A stretch of DNA of 64,000 nt from Cladochytrium replicatum (GCA_025526935.1 JAHLKD010000144.1:21412-85411), one strand, 5' to 3'. Shown: positions 22,985 through 36,300, counted from the first letter of the stretch. The notes: a model not told the origin generated them from the sequence alone. Numbers and translations: made by a program.

Positions 22985-24650
22985 ATGGACCGCCACGGAG
23001 ACCAGAAGCACCCTGCTGACCCCTCTGAGGACATCCTCCCCGCTCCCCAGCAGCGTCTGCCGCACTCTGCATCGCGCTTCATCGTCAAATCAGTGCGACC
23101 GTACCTCCTTGATCTCATTGAGTGGGAGACGCAGAAAATCGCTGCGCTTCAAAAACGCTACCGCCATGTCATCCTCGACGAACTCTTTGCCCACGTCGGC
23201 GCTCTCGGCACCCACACAGCATTCCTCCTCTTCCTCCCCATGCTCTTCTGGTTCAGCTCGCACAATGTCTACCGGATCGTGATCCAGATCGCGGATCCCA
23301 CCTCCGAAGCGACGTTCCGAGAGGTGGCCATCCAGACTGATCTGTCCAGAGTGTACGGTCGCCATTTAGTGCTGATTCTTGGTGCTGGAGTGTACATCTC
23401 CGGAGCCGTGAAGGTAAAGTGCTCCTATTTTTCCGCTTCCGCTTCGGTCGTCCAAGTCACCTAATCTGTGTTTCCAGGATTACTTTTGCCTTCCCAGACC
23501 GTACTCCCCACCCGTCTACCGCCGCTCAGTTTCCGTTTCCGTTGCGCACGAGTACGGCTTCCCTTCCACCCACACCACCAATGCACTTTCGCTCTCCCTG
23601 TTCAGCTCTTTGTTCTTTGCGAAATTCGTCGCGGATGGATACTCTCCCGAAGCCCAGATCACCATCCACTCTGTGCTTGCGTTCTACGTCGTTCTCATTG
23701 GATTCAGCCGAATCTTTACGGGCATGCACACCTTGACGGATGTTATTGCGGGAGCTTTCCTTGGTGCAGCCATTGTTCTTGTGCACTGGTATTTCATCAT
23801 GCCAGCTCTCGAGATCGCTTTCGCAGCCGGCTGGCTCGGTAAGCCTTTGATTCTGCCACTGTGCACAAATGTGACTCAGAGTTCCCAAAGTACCTGTTGT
23901 CAGCTTAACTGTCGGATGGGTAGCCATTTCGTTCCACCCTGAGCCAGACGGACCTTGCCCGTGCTACGACGACTCGGTCGCTTTCGTCGGTGTCGTAGTC
24001 GGCATCCTCGTCTCAAACTGGCACTACACCCAACTTCTTTTCAACGCTTCAGAGTATGGCAGCAGCTTTGTTCGTCCCCTCATGCCATCACCATCCAACG
24101 TACAATCCGGCCTGCGTCTCCTCTTCGGAATCGTCGTGATCTTCCTGTGGCGTCTGGTTGCAAAGCGGGTGTGCTATACCGTTTTGCCAAGATTATTTGT
24201 ATGGCTGTCTCTTCCTTTCAACCGTCGCTTCTTCACTCGCGCAAAGTATGTTGTCTAAACCACTGTGTATGTAAACTCGTAGTTTACCATAGTTTGAATT
24301 GCAGAGATTACAAGACCATCCCTTCATCTCACATTTTCCTGACACCTTCCATCATGGACTTGAAGAAACTTGCTGAAGACGCACCCTCCGTTCCCGCTGC
24401 CTCCAACCCCGGCGCTGCAAACCAACCCGTCCGTCGCCTTCGTTCCTCGGACCCTTCGAAAGCTAGAGAAGCATTGTTGGACAACAAGACTGATCTCAAA
24501 ACACCGGTTGACGAGCCAACCGGCGTTCCTAGATCTTACAAGCTCCCCCGATACGACGTAGACATTTCAACCAAGCTGGTGGTGTACTTCGGAATTGCGT
24601 GGTGGGCGACCGAAGGTCTGCCTCTCCTTTTCCCGCTCCTTCGTCTTTAG
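22985..24650 (+). CDS. Sphingoid long-chain base 1-phosphate phosphatase (LCB3/SGPP type, PAP2 fold)
   Basis: Four exons: 22985-23413, 23478-23838, 23891-24245 and 24305-24650. The PAP2 catalytic signature is complete: KDYFCLPRP (C1), GFPSTHT (C2, PSxH) and SRIFTGMHTLTD (C3, SRx5Hx3D). HEYGFPSTH is typical of the sphingosine-1-phosphate phosphatase branch. Several membrane spans flank the site (LFLPMLFWF, HLVLILGAGVYISG, VLAFYVVLIGF, VVSLTVGWVAISF and later ones). It removes phosphate from dihydrosphingosine or phytosphingosine 1-phosphate in the ER membrane and so controls the ceramide/LCB-phosphate balance. The C-terminus ends shortly after a last hydrophobic segment. The splice sites all preserve frame. 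Substrate inferred from family. Confidence 0.88.
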
Positions 24651-25331
24651 AATCATCGTTCCCGGGATACCCCCGTCAAACAGTCTCGCAGAGATATGGA
24701 TTTGCTTTGCTATTCTTGGCGCTCTCTTTATACTTCGCTGAATGCTTCAAGGTTTGGACCTGCAATAGTGTTTTCTCCTCTTTTTGTCTTCTCTCCTTGA
24801 TGAAAGTTGCAGACCTTATTTTTATCGGTTTCGCTGCACTTCTTTTTTTGAAACCACCCCGGAAAGTTGCTTTAAGTGTTCTTCTCCCTCTATGCTGTTA
24901 AAATCTGTCAATTTCGGTTTGCTAGAGGTTCTCTACATAGAATAATAGAACCGACTTTGAAAGAAGTGCGTCTTAATCAATACACTCTCAGCCAGTGGGA
25001 TAACGTCGATGAACCACAACTGTTACAGCAGACTTGGTCGGTCGGTATACTGACGTTTCCTGCGGATTTGTTGAACCTTGCGGAATTGTTGAGCCCCCGG
25101 CCCCAGCTTGTAAGAACTTGGCTCTTTAACACAGCTCACTACTATTTTGCATAAACAACAGATAACATATTTCAAAGGCTGTCGGGGCCAGAGCGGCACA
25201 GAACTTCTCTTTCATTAAGGATCGTGATTGTTTTTGAGAAAACCAGGTTTAGGAGCTATGAGGAATACATATAAACTGGACATACTGACTATACAAATGC
25301 ACATTGAGGAGAAAATTGATCTGAAAAGCAC
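24651..25331. other. Convergent intergenic region, no gene seen
   Basis: Lies between two convergent genes. The plus-strand ORFs here (for example 24876-25154) show no family resemblance. Likely 3' UTRs and spacer. Confidence 0.5.
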
Positions 25332-27439
25332 TCACGTAAAGTTGGAAAACGCAACGATTGCAGCGAATATTGTCACACAAGCATACACCAAGCCTATCTT
25401 TTTCGTCGGGAAATAAGCGGACGAAGGTATCACTGAGCACCAGTTGGGATCAGAGACCGGAGTCATAGGCTCTTTCGCAGCGACGTAGTTGCTACCCGAC
25501 CCTCGAGGACAATAAGCCATGTACGGAGGCGTTTGGAGACGCCAACCCATTCGCAACGCCTGGAGCGGATAGTACTCCACGAATCCAAAGCACATTTCGT
25601 TATCCGAACCATAGCCGCCCGATGTTCCTTTTTCATAGCTTCTCGAATCCCATATACAGGTCATCCGTAAGCGGTCGCCGGGGACGATGGTGGTGGGAGG
25701 TACTCTAACAGAGCCCTGTGAGTTAAAATCAAAGTAATTCTGACGATAAATTAGAAATGGAACCAAGTGAAAGTATAGAGTGATCTACCAGCTTTGCAAG
25801 GCCCTTCGTCTGATTCGTCCCTTGACGTATAATGGTTGCTTCTGCCGCATATCCTCGCTTGTGCATATGCAAATATACACCGTTAACCTAATGAAACGGT
25901 CAGTTCTCTCGAGCTGTTGTTCTCATCTCAGACAGTACCGTCATGTTTTGTGTGAGCAGCGTTGAGCATTCTTCCGGAAACTCGTACGTTTTAGTGGATA
26001 TAACTCTGTTGTCCGATGAGCCCTGAACTAATGCAGCATCTCGGGACATACCCAGCCGGTATTATATCGATCAGCTCAGGCAACATTCCGATCGCAAGAA
26101 TTCCGAGATCGTTTTTGCGGAGTTTTCTTGACAGCATCAATTGGTATCCTGAGCCTGGGTCTGTAAACCGGGTGGGTTCAACTTGGTTGTAGTGCACCTC
26201 TTAAGCATTATTAGTATCAGTGTTTGACCACAAATCCACATCTGCAACTTACCAAGAAGAAGATACTTTGCTGACAAATCCCCCTGCCCGACCGGCTTTG
26301 CATACTCTTCCGGGTATGTTCTATTGCCAATTCCCTAAATTTTTACGTTTACGTTTGTGAAAAAGAATAGGATGAGCAAGCAAATTGAAAGCCGTACCGG
26401 TGCCCATTCCACCAGAAAGTTGAAACACGGATTCGTAACCCCGCACATGACTTTCGATGATGAGAACATCTGGGAAAGTGACCGATCACACTTGTAAATA
26501 ACACTTCCCAGCACTTCAGTTATCATACCAGACCAGTTGACTTTCGTACGACTTACAGATGGTGAACTCGCGGATCTTGAATAATAGGATTCTCTTGTAT
26601 GATGTGATACTTTGCGTCGGTCGGAGCCTCAAAATATGAGTAACAATAAGAGGTTACCACGGCGCCGACATTAGTCGGTGGTGCAACAACATTGAAAGGT
26701 ATCAGCTCAAGGTCACTAACAGGAGCGTTTGTCAGTAGCTCGGCAGCCGCGTCGCTTGGTGAGTTGAGATCGACTAGGGTGGATCCACGATCCGTTGGAG
26801 CATGTTGAGCAAACGTCATAGTAGTACCGAAAGCAACGAGTACATTCTGCAAAGTGTTTGGAGCAACGTAGAGATCCCGATCTTGATTGTTGGAACAACT
26901 TTCAGTCTTGGTGGGTCGAGAGAAAGCGAAAGCAACGTAGCTCGTTGTCGACCATGAATCGATGAGAGTCAGATTCTGGTGGGTGTCCAACACTGGTTGT
27001 GCGAAATCGGTGGTGAAGCGGTCCTCCAGAACGAACTGATTCGGTCAGAATGCGTAAGAAATGCATTTCCACCATAAATTGAGTGCAGTTCTTACCTTAG
27101 ATCCACTAGCATAGCCCAATGCTATGTCAGCCCCTTTCATACCTATCATGTAAATTTCGTCAACACTACTTCCGAAGCGATCCTTCAGAATATCTCCATA
27201 CCTCCCGTTTCGGAGAACCCAACAGCAAGCCATCCTGCAGAGTTATTTGAAGCAACTGCAGCAGTGATAGTCGACAAATCATCAGACAAAGTCCAAAAGA
27301 ACTCGACTGGCTTTTTCGCAGGGGTAAATATGGTTAGATGTCTTTTAAATTGCGTGGTATCAAAAGGAATCCAACTTGGAGCTCCCAATGCTAATGGCAA
27401 CACATAGAAGAATGCAAGCGCAAGTGTTATCAAGAACAT
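25332..27439 (-). CDS. DOMON plus copper type II ascorbate-dependent monooxygenase (dopamine beta-hydroxylase/MOXD1-like)
   Basis: A multi-exon minus-strand gene starting with a signal peptide (MFLITLALAFFYVLPLALGAP). The DOMON domain comes first (VEFFWTLSDDLSTI..., GWLAVGFSETGGM, ALGYASGS). The N-terminal copper domain has VHHL (CuM/CuH histidines, near 26557) and CYSYFEAP. The C-terminal copper domain has LEVHYNQV (near 26185), the HxH pair in YLHMHKRG (near 25870) and the methionine-ligand strand EMCFGFVEYYP (near 25580). A final hydrophobic segment (IGLVYACVTIFAAIVAF) could be a membrane or GPI anchor. These enzymes hydroxylate small substrates using copper, ascorbate and oxygen in the secretory pathway or outside the cell. 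The family is best known in animals. Substrate unknown. Exon borders only partly resolved. Confidence 0.82.
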
Positions 27440-27599
27440 GATGTTGCCGTGCCATCCTGATAGGATGTCACAATGTGGAAAATCACATTAAACTGGTGGA
27501 ATCAATCGCAATGTCAAGGACTCACGAATAACTGCGATACTGATATGAGAAATTGGCAATATCCACAGACAAATAATCAAGTGGATGTCGGGGTTAGTG

Positions 27600-28809
27600 G
27601 AATGTGACCGGTTAGTGGAATGGGACCCTGCGAGTTGAAGTCGAAGTAGTTCTAGAATCAAAAAGCGTTATCTTATCCGGGTATCGTAAAGCAAGCCAGA
27701 TATCAACCGCCTATGATGCCGTCCTCTATACAAAAGGAAAAGACTGAAGTCGTCTCCGTCCACCACAGTTCACCTTCCCAATGCTAGCATTCTCGGGGCA
27801 AGATCCTGACCCACCGCAGCTCTTCCTCATAAGAATGCCGTTGAGTTCCGTCCATTGGAATGCACTTGACCGTCAAGCCGTTATTAGCGCAGTAACCATT
27901 CCCGACTGGATTGCATGGACAGACGTTGACCGCTGAAAGTCCATTGCGTTAAACTCCGAATACGCCGATGCCGTTCACACATGTGTGCGGGACGGACAGT
28001 GGGGAACTTCCGAAACTGCTGGACAAGGAAGCACAAGACGTAAGTTCCCATTTTAATGACTGCGTGTTGCATGTGAACAGCTTTCGAGCATAGCAGAAAT
28101 AAGCCTGTTGGTACACTACTCTGGTGATTGTCTTTCAGCCGGTGAGAACATCCAGTTAGGAACTCGTACTCTCGACGATGAGAGGAGAATAGAGAATACT
28201 GTGTTTATAAAAAATGTCGTGCTGGTAATGCAACACATGTCTGGGCATACCAAGTAAAAATATATGGTGTGTCACCACGTCCCACAAGCTTTGCATAACC
28301 TCCAAGATCATAAAATCGGTCAGGTGTTTTGATTCCGGCTGCGGCGAGCCATATGCATACCGGAGCCCATTCCAAGGTGCTTCAAAGTAAGAGTAGCAAT
28401 ACGCCGGTTCCGCTGGAACAGTTCTATTGGAAAAACGAGGTTGAAAGTGACCAAGAGTGCATTGATAGACATTAAACAAGGCTGCCGGTGCATCTGTAGG
28501 AGAGTTTAGGCCGAAAACGACGAGGACGTATTGCAGAATGTTTGGAGCAATCCCGATATTGCATGTTATTGCAGTCATTGTTATTGCAGCTAGTCCTCGT
28601 TGGACGGATGAAGTTAAATGCGGTGTAAGCAGGTGTACTACTGTTAGTGTGAGGCCATGTTTTGTGTCAAGAACCGGCTTGACGTAGTCTTCCGTCAAGC
28701 TATCCTCAAGCACGAACTTCTTCTGATGCAGATGAAATAAGTTTTGATTTCGTGACTGCATTAATCGCTGGCGCAAATTACATTCAGGGCACATCATTGT
28801 AAGTCCCAT
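27600..28809 (-). pseudogene. Decayed tandem copy of the DOMON/copper monooxygenase
   Basis: Pieces of the neighbouring enzyme recur in the same order but with gaps and shifts: KKFVLEDSLTEDYVKPVLDT, LNSPTDAPAALF and CYSYFEAPWNG within 28156-28809, and near 27630 a segment matching the exon that encodes NYFDFNSQG. The signal peptide, the DOMON start and the HxH strand are not recognisable. It lies immediately upstream of the intact gene, in the same orientation, so it is a broken tandem duplicate. Confidence 0.65.
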
Positions 28810-29186
28810 AAAAATTAATCTCCTCGCAAAAGTGTATTCTTAGTGAGCGTCTTGTGGTGGGTGAGGTTTTCACACTAGATGCAAGAACACAGTTGATTGA
28901 AGAGATCTCGATTGTGCCAAGATCTCAAGAGTTTCTCAGCTTGCTGCCGCCGTTTCAATGTAGGAGAGATAATTGAATTATTTACTAATATTACACATCA
29001 ACTGCCCTCCTCATGAGACCTCCATTTCATCAAGTCAAATTCATTTGCTCTTGCTGTCGGCTTTGCAAAATGGCGCTGTTACGTCCTTAAGCGTCACAGT
29101 TGCCCTCAAAGCGGGAGCAAGATGGTCATAAACATTCTCCTCAAGGCAGCCTGATATCAGGATTGTTATAAGTGGAATTCTGGGGT
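28810..29186. other. Intergenic, nothing recognised
   Basis: Spacer between the monooxygenase remnant and the SPAG17 stop. No ORF or structured signal that I can support. Confidence 0.4.
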
Positions 29187-32100
29187 TTAGTGCAACATAC
29201 GCGCTTCCACAGGAATTGTCAGTATTTCTGATTCGGAAACAACTTGGAAAAGGTCGTGGATTTGGCCATCCTTTGACGTTGCCTCCACCAGGTTAGCCTG
29301 TAATTCTACGGTCAAGTTTGCTTGTAATCCAGGAGCAACCTGTTCGAACAATGAGAAAGAAAGTTCAGCGATTAATGTGATGGTTCTCACCGGTCCCGGC
29401 TTAAAGAAAACCTTGATACATTTGTTTTTGGGTTGCCGAATGCTGAACCTTGTAGAATCAAGCCCGGTGTTCGTGATCTGGAGTTTGAACTCATATGTTG
29501 ACCCGTTTCGCAGTTTTCCAAAATAGCATTTTTCAGGGAACGCCTCGAACGATCCCAATGAGTTAAGCTTGACTTGACAGAAAAATTGAGAAACTCCATC
29601 CCGAGCCAATTACTTTCCAAACCGACCTTTCAGCTCACGGTCGTTGGTATTTGCCCGGAGTCCCGCAGTTGCAGCGTTTGCAACAAATCTGCGAGAGGGT
29701 GCGTCAACCTTCAGAAAATGCTCGTTGGGAATGGCTCCTGGCTTTCCTCTCTTTATTGCCTTCGGGAGAAGAACCTTCCGTTGCCTTGGCTGGCCAATCA
29801 CGTCGACTTCGAGCGGATTCTTTTCCGGAAGCGCGGGAAGTCGTGCGGGACGACTCGGCGGAGTATCAGATCGCACTCTGGTTGGCTTTTTAGTGTGCTT
29901 TATCGGTGCACTTCTTTTCACCTCCGATAACGCGATTCGGCTTTCGAGCAGAGCAGGTTGGTCAATTTGGCAGGTTCCGACTGCTTCGATAGCTTCATCC
30001 TGGAGCTGAGGCTCCTCAAGACTTTCGAGTGACTTATCGGCACGCTTGATGATACCATTAAGAATCTCATGCTTCACTCGGTGTTGGCCAGTCACATACA
30101 TGTTCTTCATTCAAGCGTGCCCGAGGTGTCAACTCCCGACGTAGCTTTGAAAAGTATGAACCTGACAGCTCCTTACTGAAAAGAGAATCTCTCACCACAG
30201 CTGGATTCGCCTCAAGGAATGCACGTCCCTCGGGACTTTCGAAGTAAGACGGAATCATATGTCCTTCTTGAAGTTGCTTCAAAGCTGCACTTTTCACTTG
30301 AACAATAAAGCTTTCCTTGAGATCTTCCCGAAGACCGGAGCGCTTGGCGGGATTTCGAACAGTTTTGTCACCATCCATGCTGGTCTGTTGAATTTGATAA
30401 GTGATTGTCATGGAGTACCCGTTCAGACTCACAGACGCGTCAACTGCTTCGGCGGCAACAGCCGCCGGTGCTCTACCTTCGATCTCATCCCTGAACTTGT
30501 TCATGATGGCTTCGTAAGTTGCAACACGATCCACCCCAAATCGCAACACTGATTGCTCCGCCTTGATCTCGCATTGCAGATCCTCTTCGATGCGTTTCTT
30601 TACTTCCTCTTCAAGGTCAGTTCCATCCGAAGTTGTCTGGATGTTCGCGCGCTCTTCCAGCTTCTGCCTCATCTCCTTCCATTGCAATAGATCGTTTATC
30701 ACTGTTTTGCGATCATCCTCACTGACAGGTGGATACCTCACAAGCTGGTGGCAATAAGTTAACGCAAACAATACAGCTTGGTACTTGTAATATCAACCTG
30801 CCGATACACTATCGGTTTGTTTTCATTGTCGGCATGTGTCAAGCCCCCTCGGGTCTTTTGCTTCGCTTTTTCTGCACCCAGAAAGTTGAAGTTCAAAACG
30901 GTCACACCAACAGCATTCGCATCATCAGGCACGCTTTCCTCCCTGATCTCGCAGGTGGGATCATTCATGCAGTCTCGGAAGTAAGTAGAAAGATCTGTAT
31001 CTCTCAATAACTCGTATCCAGCCCCATTTTCCTCGCAGATGACAAACAGCCGTGGTATATTACGCCCTTGAAGATGCAAAGACTGGATAACAAAATTAAT
31101 CTTCACCATTTAAGACGACCAACTGTTGTAGATTTACCTTGCCATCCGTGCTTTTCTTGCAGACAAACTCGACGCACTTCCCTGGTCTTAGAATTTCAGT
31201 TGATTTGTTCTGTTGTTCATGACCTATTGACGAGAAAATGGACTACGTAGGTGGATTAAGCTCAGATGGATGTATCAATGTTCCCTCCTTCGCTCTCACC
31301 GATGCATTCCCAAACCTGTCCACTTCAAACACAGTTCCGAAAGCATCAACGTGATGTAGCGTCCCATCAAACCAGTTTGCCGAGTATGAGTGAGCTTCTT
31401 CCACTTTCCCGGGCGTCACTGGCTTCGATTCAGGGACGGTTGCTGACTTTGCCGTCCTTCTTCGAGATGGTGGGTCACTTCTGGTGCTAGTTTTGTTCAG
31501 GTACTGCTTTGTTATCTTCATGTGACCCTTCATATTGACGCTCACCATGACATCGTCCTATAATACAGCTCAACTACTTCAAAAAAAGAAAAATTCGAGA
31601 CTTGGCCAACGTACCCTCAATGCAACATGTTCTGCGTTTTTCACTCCATACTCCACGCTCGTTCCGTCCGGCAACGTCAACGAAACACGCCCGGGCTTCC
31701 TCTCGATTCCTCCGCCCACAAACTCGCCAAATGCAACCGTCGCAAACGATCCAGCATGTATCTTGATCGATTCGGGGTCCGTTCGACCCAGCAGCTCCTC
31801 TGCACTCTCGAGTCTGCCCAATGCAAATCTGGACTCGATTGTCGACCCATCTGCATGTGTACAGCTCACGATCCCAAACTCTTCCCTCACAGCCACATGC
31901 ACCAGATCCTCCCTGGTGATCATGAGCTCCTTGGAAGACAAGTTTGTCTCCTGCGATACACGGATCCGAGGAAGTTCCTCCACGCCACCTTGATTCGCAT
32001 TCGGTGCATCCACCTTTGCATTTTCTGCCGCGTCCGTAACTGAAGGATCGACAGCTGCCTGCTCGGACGTTTCCGCGGGCTGTTGCTGCTGGGACGTAAG

Positions 32101-35100
32101 GCATATCGACGATCCGACAACACGGCTCCCGTCGACTCGTATAGTCGTCCATACGTTCCCTGTTTTGGACGAGTAAGCTCCGTTTGGAAACTGTGTGATC
32201 ACCATATCATCCTCCATGTACCGCACGATAGCACCCTAAAATCAATTTATTCAAACTACATTCCCACGGCGAGTTTCACTCGTACACCCACCTTATACGT
32301 GAACACCCTTCCAATCTCTTTCCCGATGGCACGATCTAGCACTCCTCTCGTCCCCGAAACCGCAGCCTTCGCTCTCGCTTTTGGCGGCACGAATCGCTGC
32401 AACACGTTTCCACTCGGTAGGAACTGCACAACTAATCCATCGGACGTCGAAATCTGCACGGTGGGAATCGCTGTCGCCGGCGGCTGCGTCGGCACGGACG
32501 TCGCAACAGTGTTCTCCGGTTGTGGATACGCGCACGTGAAGACGGTCTGATCACGAAACACGGCGGTGACGTACGCGCCGTAGATAGATCGTGAATAACT
32601 GCCCCAAGAAACAATGTTTTCGTTCCAACTCCACAGTGTTTTGAAATCTGTCAAGTTTTAGAGATGAGAATCGTTTTTCCTTCCTTTAATTCTAATCATT
32701 CTCACCATTGCGGGTATGTTGATTCTCAGTGAAACTCACTTGGATACGAGCACCGTCACACGGATACAGTGTCGTGCATTTCTCCCTGGTGTCGAGGTTG
32801 CGATCCCTGCATGCATAAAAGTAGGATGATATGCGTGGGAGCGGGGCCGTTGGTTTCGGCGGCCGGGTCGGCTCATCCAAGTTCATCGAGCTTTGAAAGT
32901 CCATCATGCTCCCCGAAACCGACGCGGGAGGTCGCCCCAAAGACGAAATCGGCACCTCGCGATCTTTCAAAAACAATCCGAATCCGACTTTGGTTTTCAC
33001 CTTGGAGTAAACGTTAAGGTTGTGGTTGGGTGATAAGAACACAATGTCCTAGTTTGCGAATATACCTGAATCTCGTTGTCTGAATCCACGCGTTCTTTTC
33101 CCAAGTATCCAGGTCCCAGGTACGCGATTAGAAGAGAGCCGTCCCTGGCACTGTACCTAAATCGAACATTCCCATGCGTAGTTCCAGCGCTTTCCATAAT
33201 CTTATGAAGCAACCAAAAATGTGTCAACTTCCTCGCTAGTGTACATCACCAGAACATACCTGAGTCAGTATTTCGGGGTCAAGCCTTTCTACCCAACAGT
33301 ACGCCCCAAGATCCACACCCTCGTCCACCAACCCCTGCAAACTCCCAGGTTCCTGAATCATCGGACCGACCACCACTGGCCCCTGATCGACTCTCTTGCC
33401 CTTTCCCTTCTTCAAAAAATCGAATCGTCCCGACTCGCCTCCCAACATTGCCTCAAACTCGAGCATCAAACACGTCCGATCGAAGCGTTCGAGTGGCAGC
33501 GACGTGATCTGGAGCATCTGGGAACGTTTGAGGACGCGCTCGCGAGATAGGGATGTCCAAGCATTCATCGTGGTACGAGCCAGTTTGAACTTTTCGAGAG
33601 CGCGGCGGAAGAGGTTGGATTGAAAGGTGTTTAGGAGGGTGGGGAGGAAGGATTTCGGATTCAGGCCGAGGTCAAGGAGGGTTTCCAGGCCGTGCGAGAG
33701 CTTCGTAATGTCGTCTCTGTGAAAGACGATGGGTGGTTGGCTGGACAAAAAATGGAAAGAAAAAAGGAGAAGGGAGCTGATAAGAAAAGAGTTTTAAGGA
33801 TTTTCTTTCGAACTTACATGATGGATCGGCGATCCGTTAGATTCTCGGTGTTTACAGGTTTGCTTTCAACGGCATCTTGCGCGTTTGTGACGGGATCAAC
33901 ATCCACCTCTTCGCGGGCCTTTGGTACAACCTCCAGCAACCGAGAAGCAGCACCTTCAAACAACCTCTGAAGTGCACCCAGCTCATCACCAACCTCCACC
34001 CCCGCTAGTGCCCCCGCACCACCCTCCTCGTCCATAGAATTCATCAGATGCTCCAACATAAGCGCAACCAGCACTTCCGGTTGCGCGGAGCACTCCGCCG
34101 GCACAGACTCCAACACGTGCTCGTAATATCTCATATCTGGCGGACTGAGCGCGTACATCGACGGCACATGCACCTGCAACGTCCTGTCAAAATACTCCTC
34201 GTACATCTTCCGGGTCTCCAGCACACAATAGATCCTCTTCGCCACATGGTCAAACACAAGCTGCTTCGGGTCGGGCACACCCCCGCCGCTCGCCGAGCTG
34301 GTGTTCGAGCCCAACCCCTTGGGATTGTCCTGGTTGCGTGAATCGGCAAGGTTTGAAACGTATACTTTGGCTAGGTCGACGTTGATCCAACCGCACTGCC
34401 GCCAGAGCGAGTCGTCCGGAGCTGCGTCGTACTGCTTGCGGACGTGTGCGATGAGCGCGTTGTTGGTGCCAAAGTTGGAGTAAGGTATGCGGAACCTTTT
34501 GGTAGTGGAGCTGGGCTTCTCGGGGTCACCGTCGATGCGGACGATGCAGTTGAGCTGGAGATCCGTGTCGTCCATCATGGCGGTGAGGAAGTTTGGTGTG
34601 TTGAGGTCTTTGAGGAGGTAGTAGGCATCGGGACCGTCTAGGGGCTCGTCACCTGGCGAACAGTGAATGTCAGATTGGGCCGCGGAAATATTTTAGAAGG
34701 CACAACCCCAGTTACCATGCATTGATGTTTTGGAATCTGATTTTGTGGGTCGATCCTTGAGTTTGTTTTTCCGCTTTGAGGCGGGCTCGGAAGGAGGAAG
34801 GGCAGTCTCTGGACGTGAAGGGACCTCTACCGGTTTCGCAGTTCCTTCCCAAAATGTGTCAGTTATTTAAGCTCATCCCGATTCTTTTGCTGTCATACCT
34901 TTGGCAGGCTTTTTGGGTGTGTTTTTCAAGCGCTCTTGATTCTTATCGTCTTTATCCTTTTTGCCGTCCTTGCCTGCATCTTTTGCATCTTTCTCATGTC
35001 CACTTTTAGCTCCTGGTTTGGCAGATGGATCAGGGGCATCTCCTTGGCGTGATGCATCGGCCTCCTAGATGATTGCAAAAAAATCATGAAAAACAAAAGG

Positions 35101-35752
35101 TATACACGTTTTGCAATATACCTGAGAGAGTCTTTGCTTCAGAGCATTCTTGGCATCAATACCTTCTTGTTTAAGTGCCAGCAGCCTTGTTTTGAGAACA
35201 CGAGCGAGCAAAAGATCCGGAATATTATCAGTCGGAAGATCCTGCACCCATGGTAGTGCGTTCTGCTGTCCCCCTTGGTCCGTGGGATTGTCCATCCACG
35301 CTTTCATTTCCTTGCACGTTTCGTACACCTTCTGACACTCTGGAGAAGAAGCCCAGGCAATCAAATCGGCTCTAGAAATAACCGAGAATCGCGGACGGAT
35401 CCCGCTGGAAACCGAATCGTAGAACAGCTGAACGTCCAAATCGGCGGGAGTGGCGGAGAGGTCCATGTTGCTTCTTCGGTGGGCCGAGGACGCGCGCTGT
35501 CTTCCACGCGCGACTCCTGCGCTCAGGGACAAGTCGCGTTGGATTGGCACGGGATCGCTCGGAGCGGATTGAGGATCATAGTAGATTGCGAACAGGAATG
35601 CATTCCACGAGTCCTACCAAAGAGAACGGGGAAGTATGAATCATTTTCAAGGAGAGGTACAAATTTCAGTGTATTACATCGTTAATGGGGGTGTTCAGCA
35701 GCGGGACAGCGCCGCCCGTGGTGATCTTGTCGCGGTGCTGTGATCTGGACAT
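29187..35752 (-). CDS. SPAG17: SPAG17/PF6-like central-pair (C1a projection) protein of motile cilia
   Basis: A large multi-exon gene from ATG at 35752 (MSRSQHRDKITTGGAVPLL, joined to DSWNAFLFA in the next exon) to the stop at 29187. The N-terminal exons resemble the SPAG17 start. A lysine/aspartate-rich linker follows (GHEKDAKDAGKDGKKDK, near 34950). The middle part has LNTPNFLTAMMDD and repeated beta-rich blocks of the type YRARDGSLLIAYLG. The C-terminus (29187-29609) is an ASPM-SPD2-Hydin-like immunoglobulin fold (FPEKCYFGKLRNGSTYEFKLQITNTGLDSTRF). SPAG17/PF6 organises the C1a projection that controls flagellar beating. Its presence implies the organism makes motile flagella at some stage. 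About 1,800 residues are expected, in line with the family. I did not resolve every intron. The family call rests on layout and the C-terminal domain. Confidence 0.72.
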
Positions 35753-35833
35753 CCCACGGTCGGTGGTTGTAATCGTGTGGCAGTGGTTATTACCACCCAC
35801 TGGTCACGTGAGCATCCGTGCAAATCACATCGA
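35753..35833. promoter_or_regulatory. Shared divergent promoter of SPAG17 and RPL39
   Basis: Only 81 bp lie between the two start codons. It includes a GGTCACGTGAGC segment (CACGTG palindrome near 35804) that could serve either gene. A constitutive ribosomal gene and a cilia gene therefore share control sequence. Confidence 0.5.
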
Positions 35834-36300
35834 AATGGTGAGAGAATGGGAGAGACTGGGACTTATGGATGGAATACGGGTGGTGGATGATGAATGATGA
35901 CGATGATGATTGAATACGAGTGATGGATGATGATGACGATGAAGGAATACGAGTGATGGATGGATTACGAGCGACTGCTCGGATGGATTGGTGCGGGTGC
36001 TGATGGAGAGGGGGGAACGCTGCCGGCTCACGTATGGGCTGCTCTTCGATTGCTTGTTGCTGACACCGATTCTCGTCCCACAGCCGTCCAACAAGTCCTT
36101 CCGCACAAAGCGCATCCTCGGCAGGAAAGCTAAGCAGAACCGCCCCATCCCCAACTGGATCCGCTTCCGCACCGACAACACCATTCGGTAGGATTTTATT
36201 TAAGTCAACCAGACAAAGTACAGCAATCTAACGCCAGTTTTGGGATCACAGGTACAACTCGAAGAGGAGGAACTGGCGCCGCACCAAGCTCAACCTTTAG
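35834..36300 (+). CDS. RPL39: 60S ribosomal protein L39 (eL39)
   Basis: Three coding exons: 35834-35836 (ATG only), 36084-36187 and 36252-36300. The protein [18 protein letters not shown]...[29 protein letters not shown] is a near-canonical 51-residue eL39, which lines the nascent-chain exit tunnel. The first intron (35837-36083) starts right after the ATG and contains an ATGATGGATGA-type simple repeat (about 35875-35965). It is divergent from SPAG17. Very secure. Confidence 0.95.
35872..35970 (+). repeat. GATGGATGA/GAATACGAGTGATGG simple repeat in the RPL39 intron
   Basis: A degenerate array of GATGATGA and TGGATGGAATACG units within the first RPL39 intron. It is probably slippage-derived. 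Confidence 0.7.

Noticed and set aside
31574-32152. 192-codon minus-strand ORF in a second frame
   Set aside because: A shadow of the SPAG17 exon at 31579-32226 with an Arg/Cys-rich, non-natural composition.
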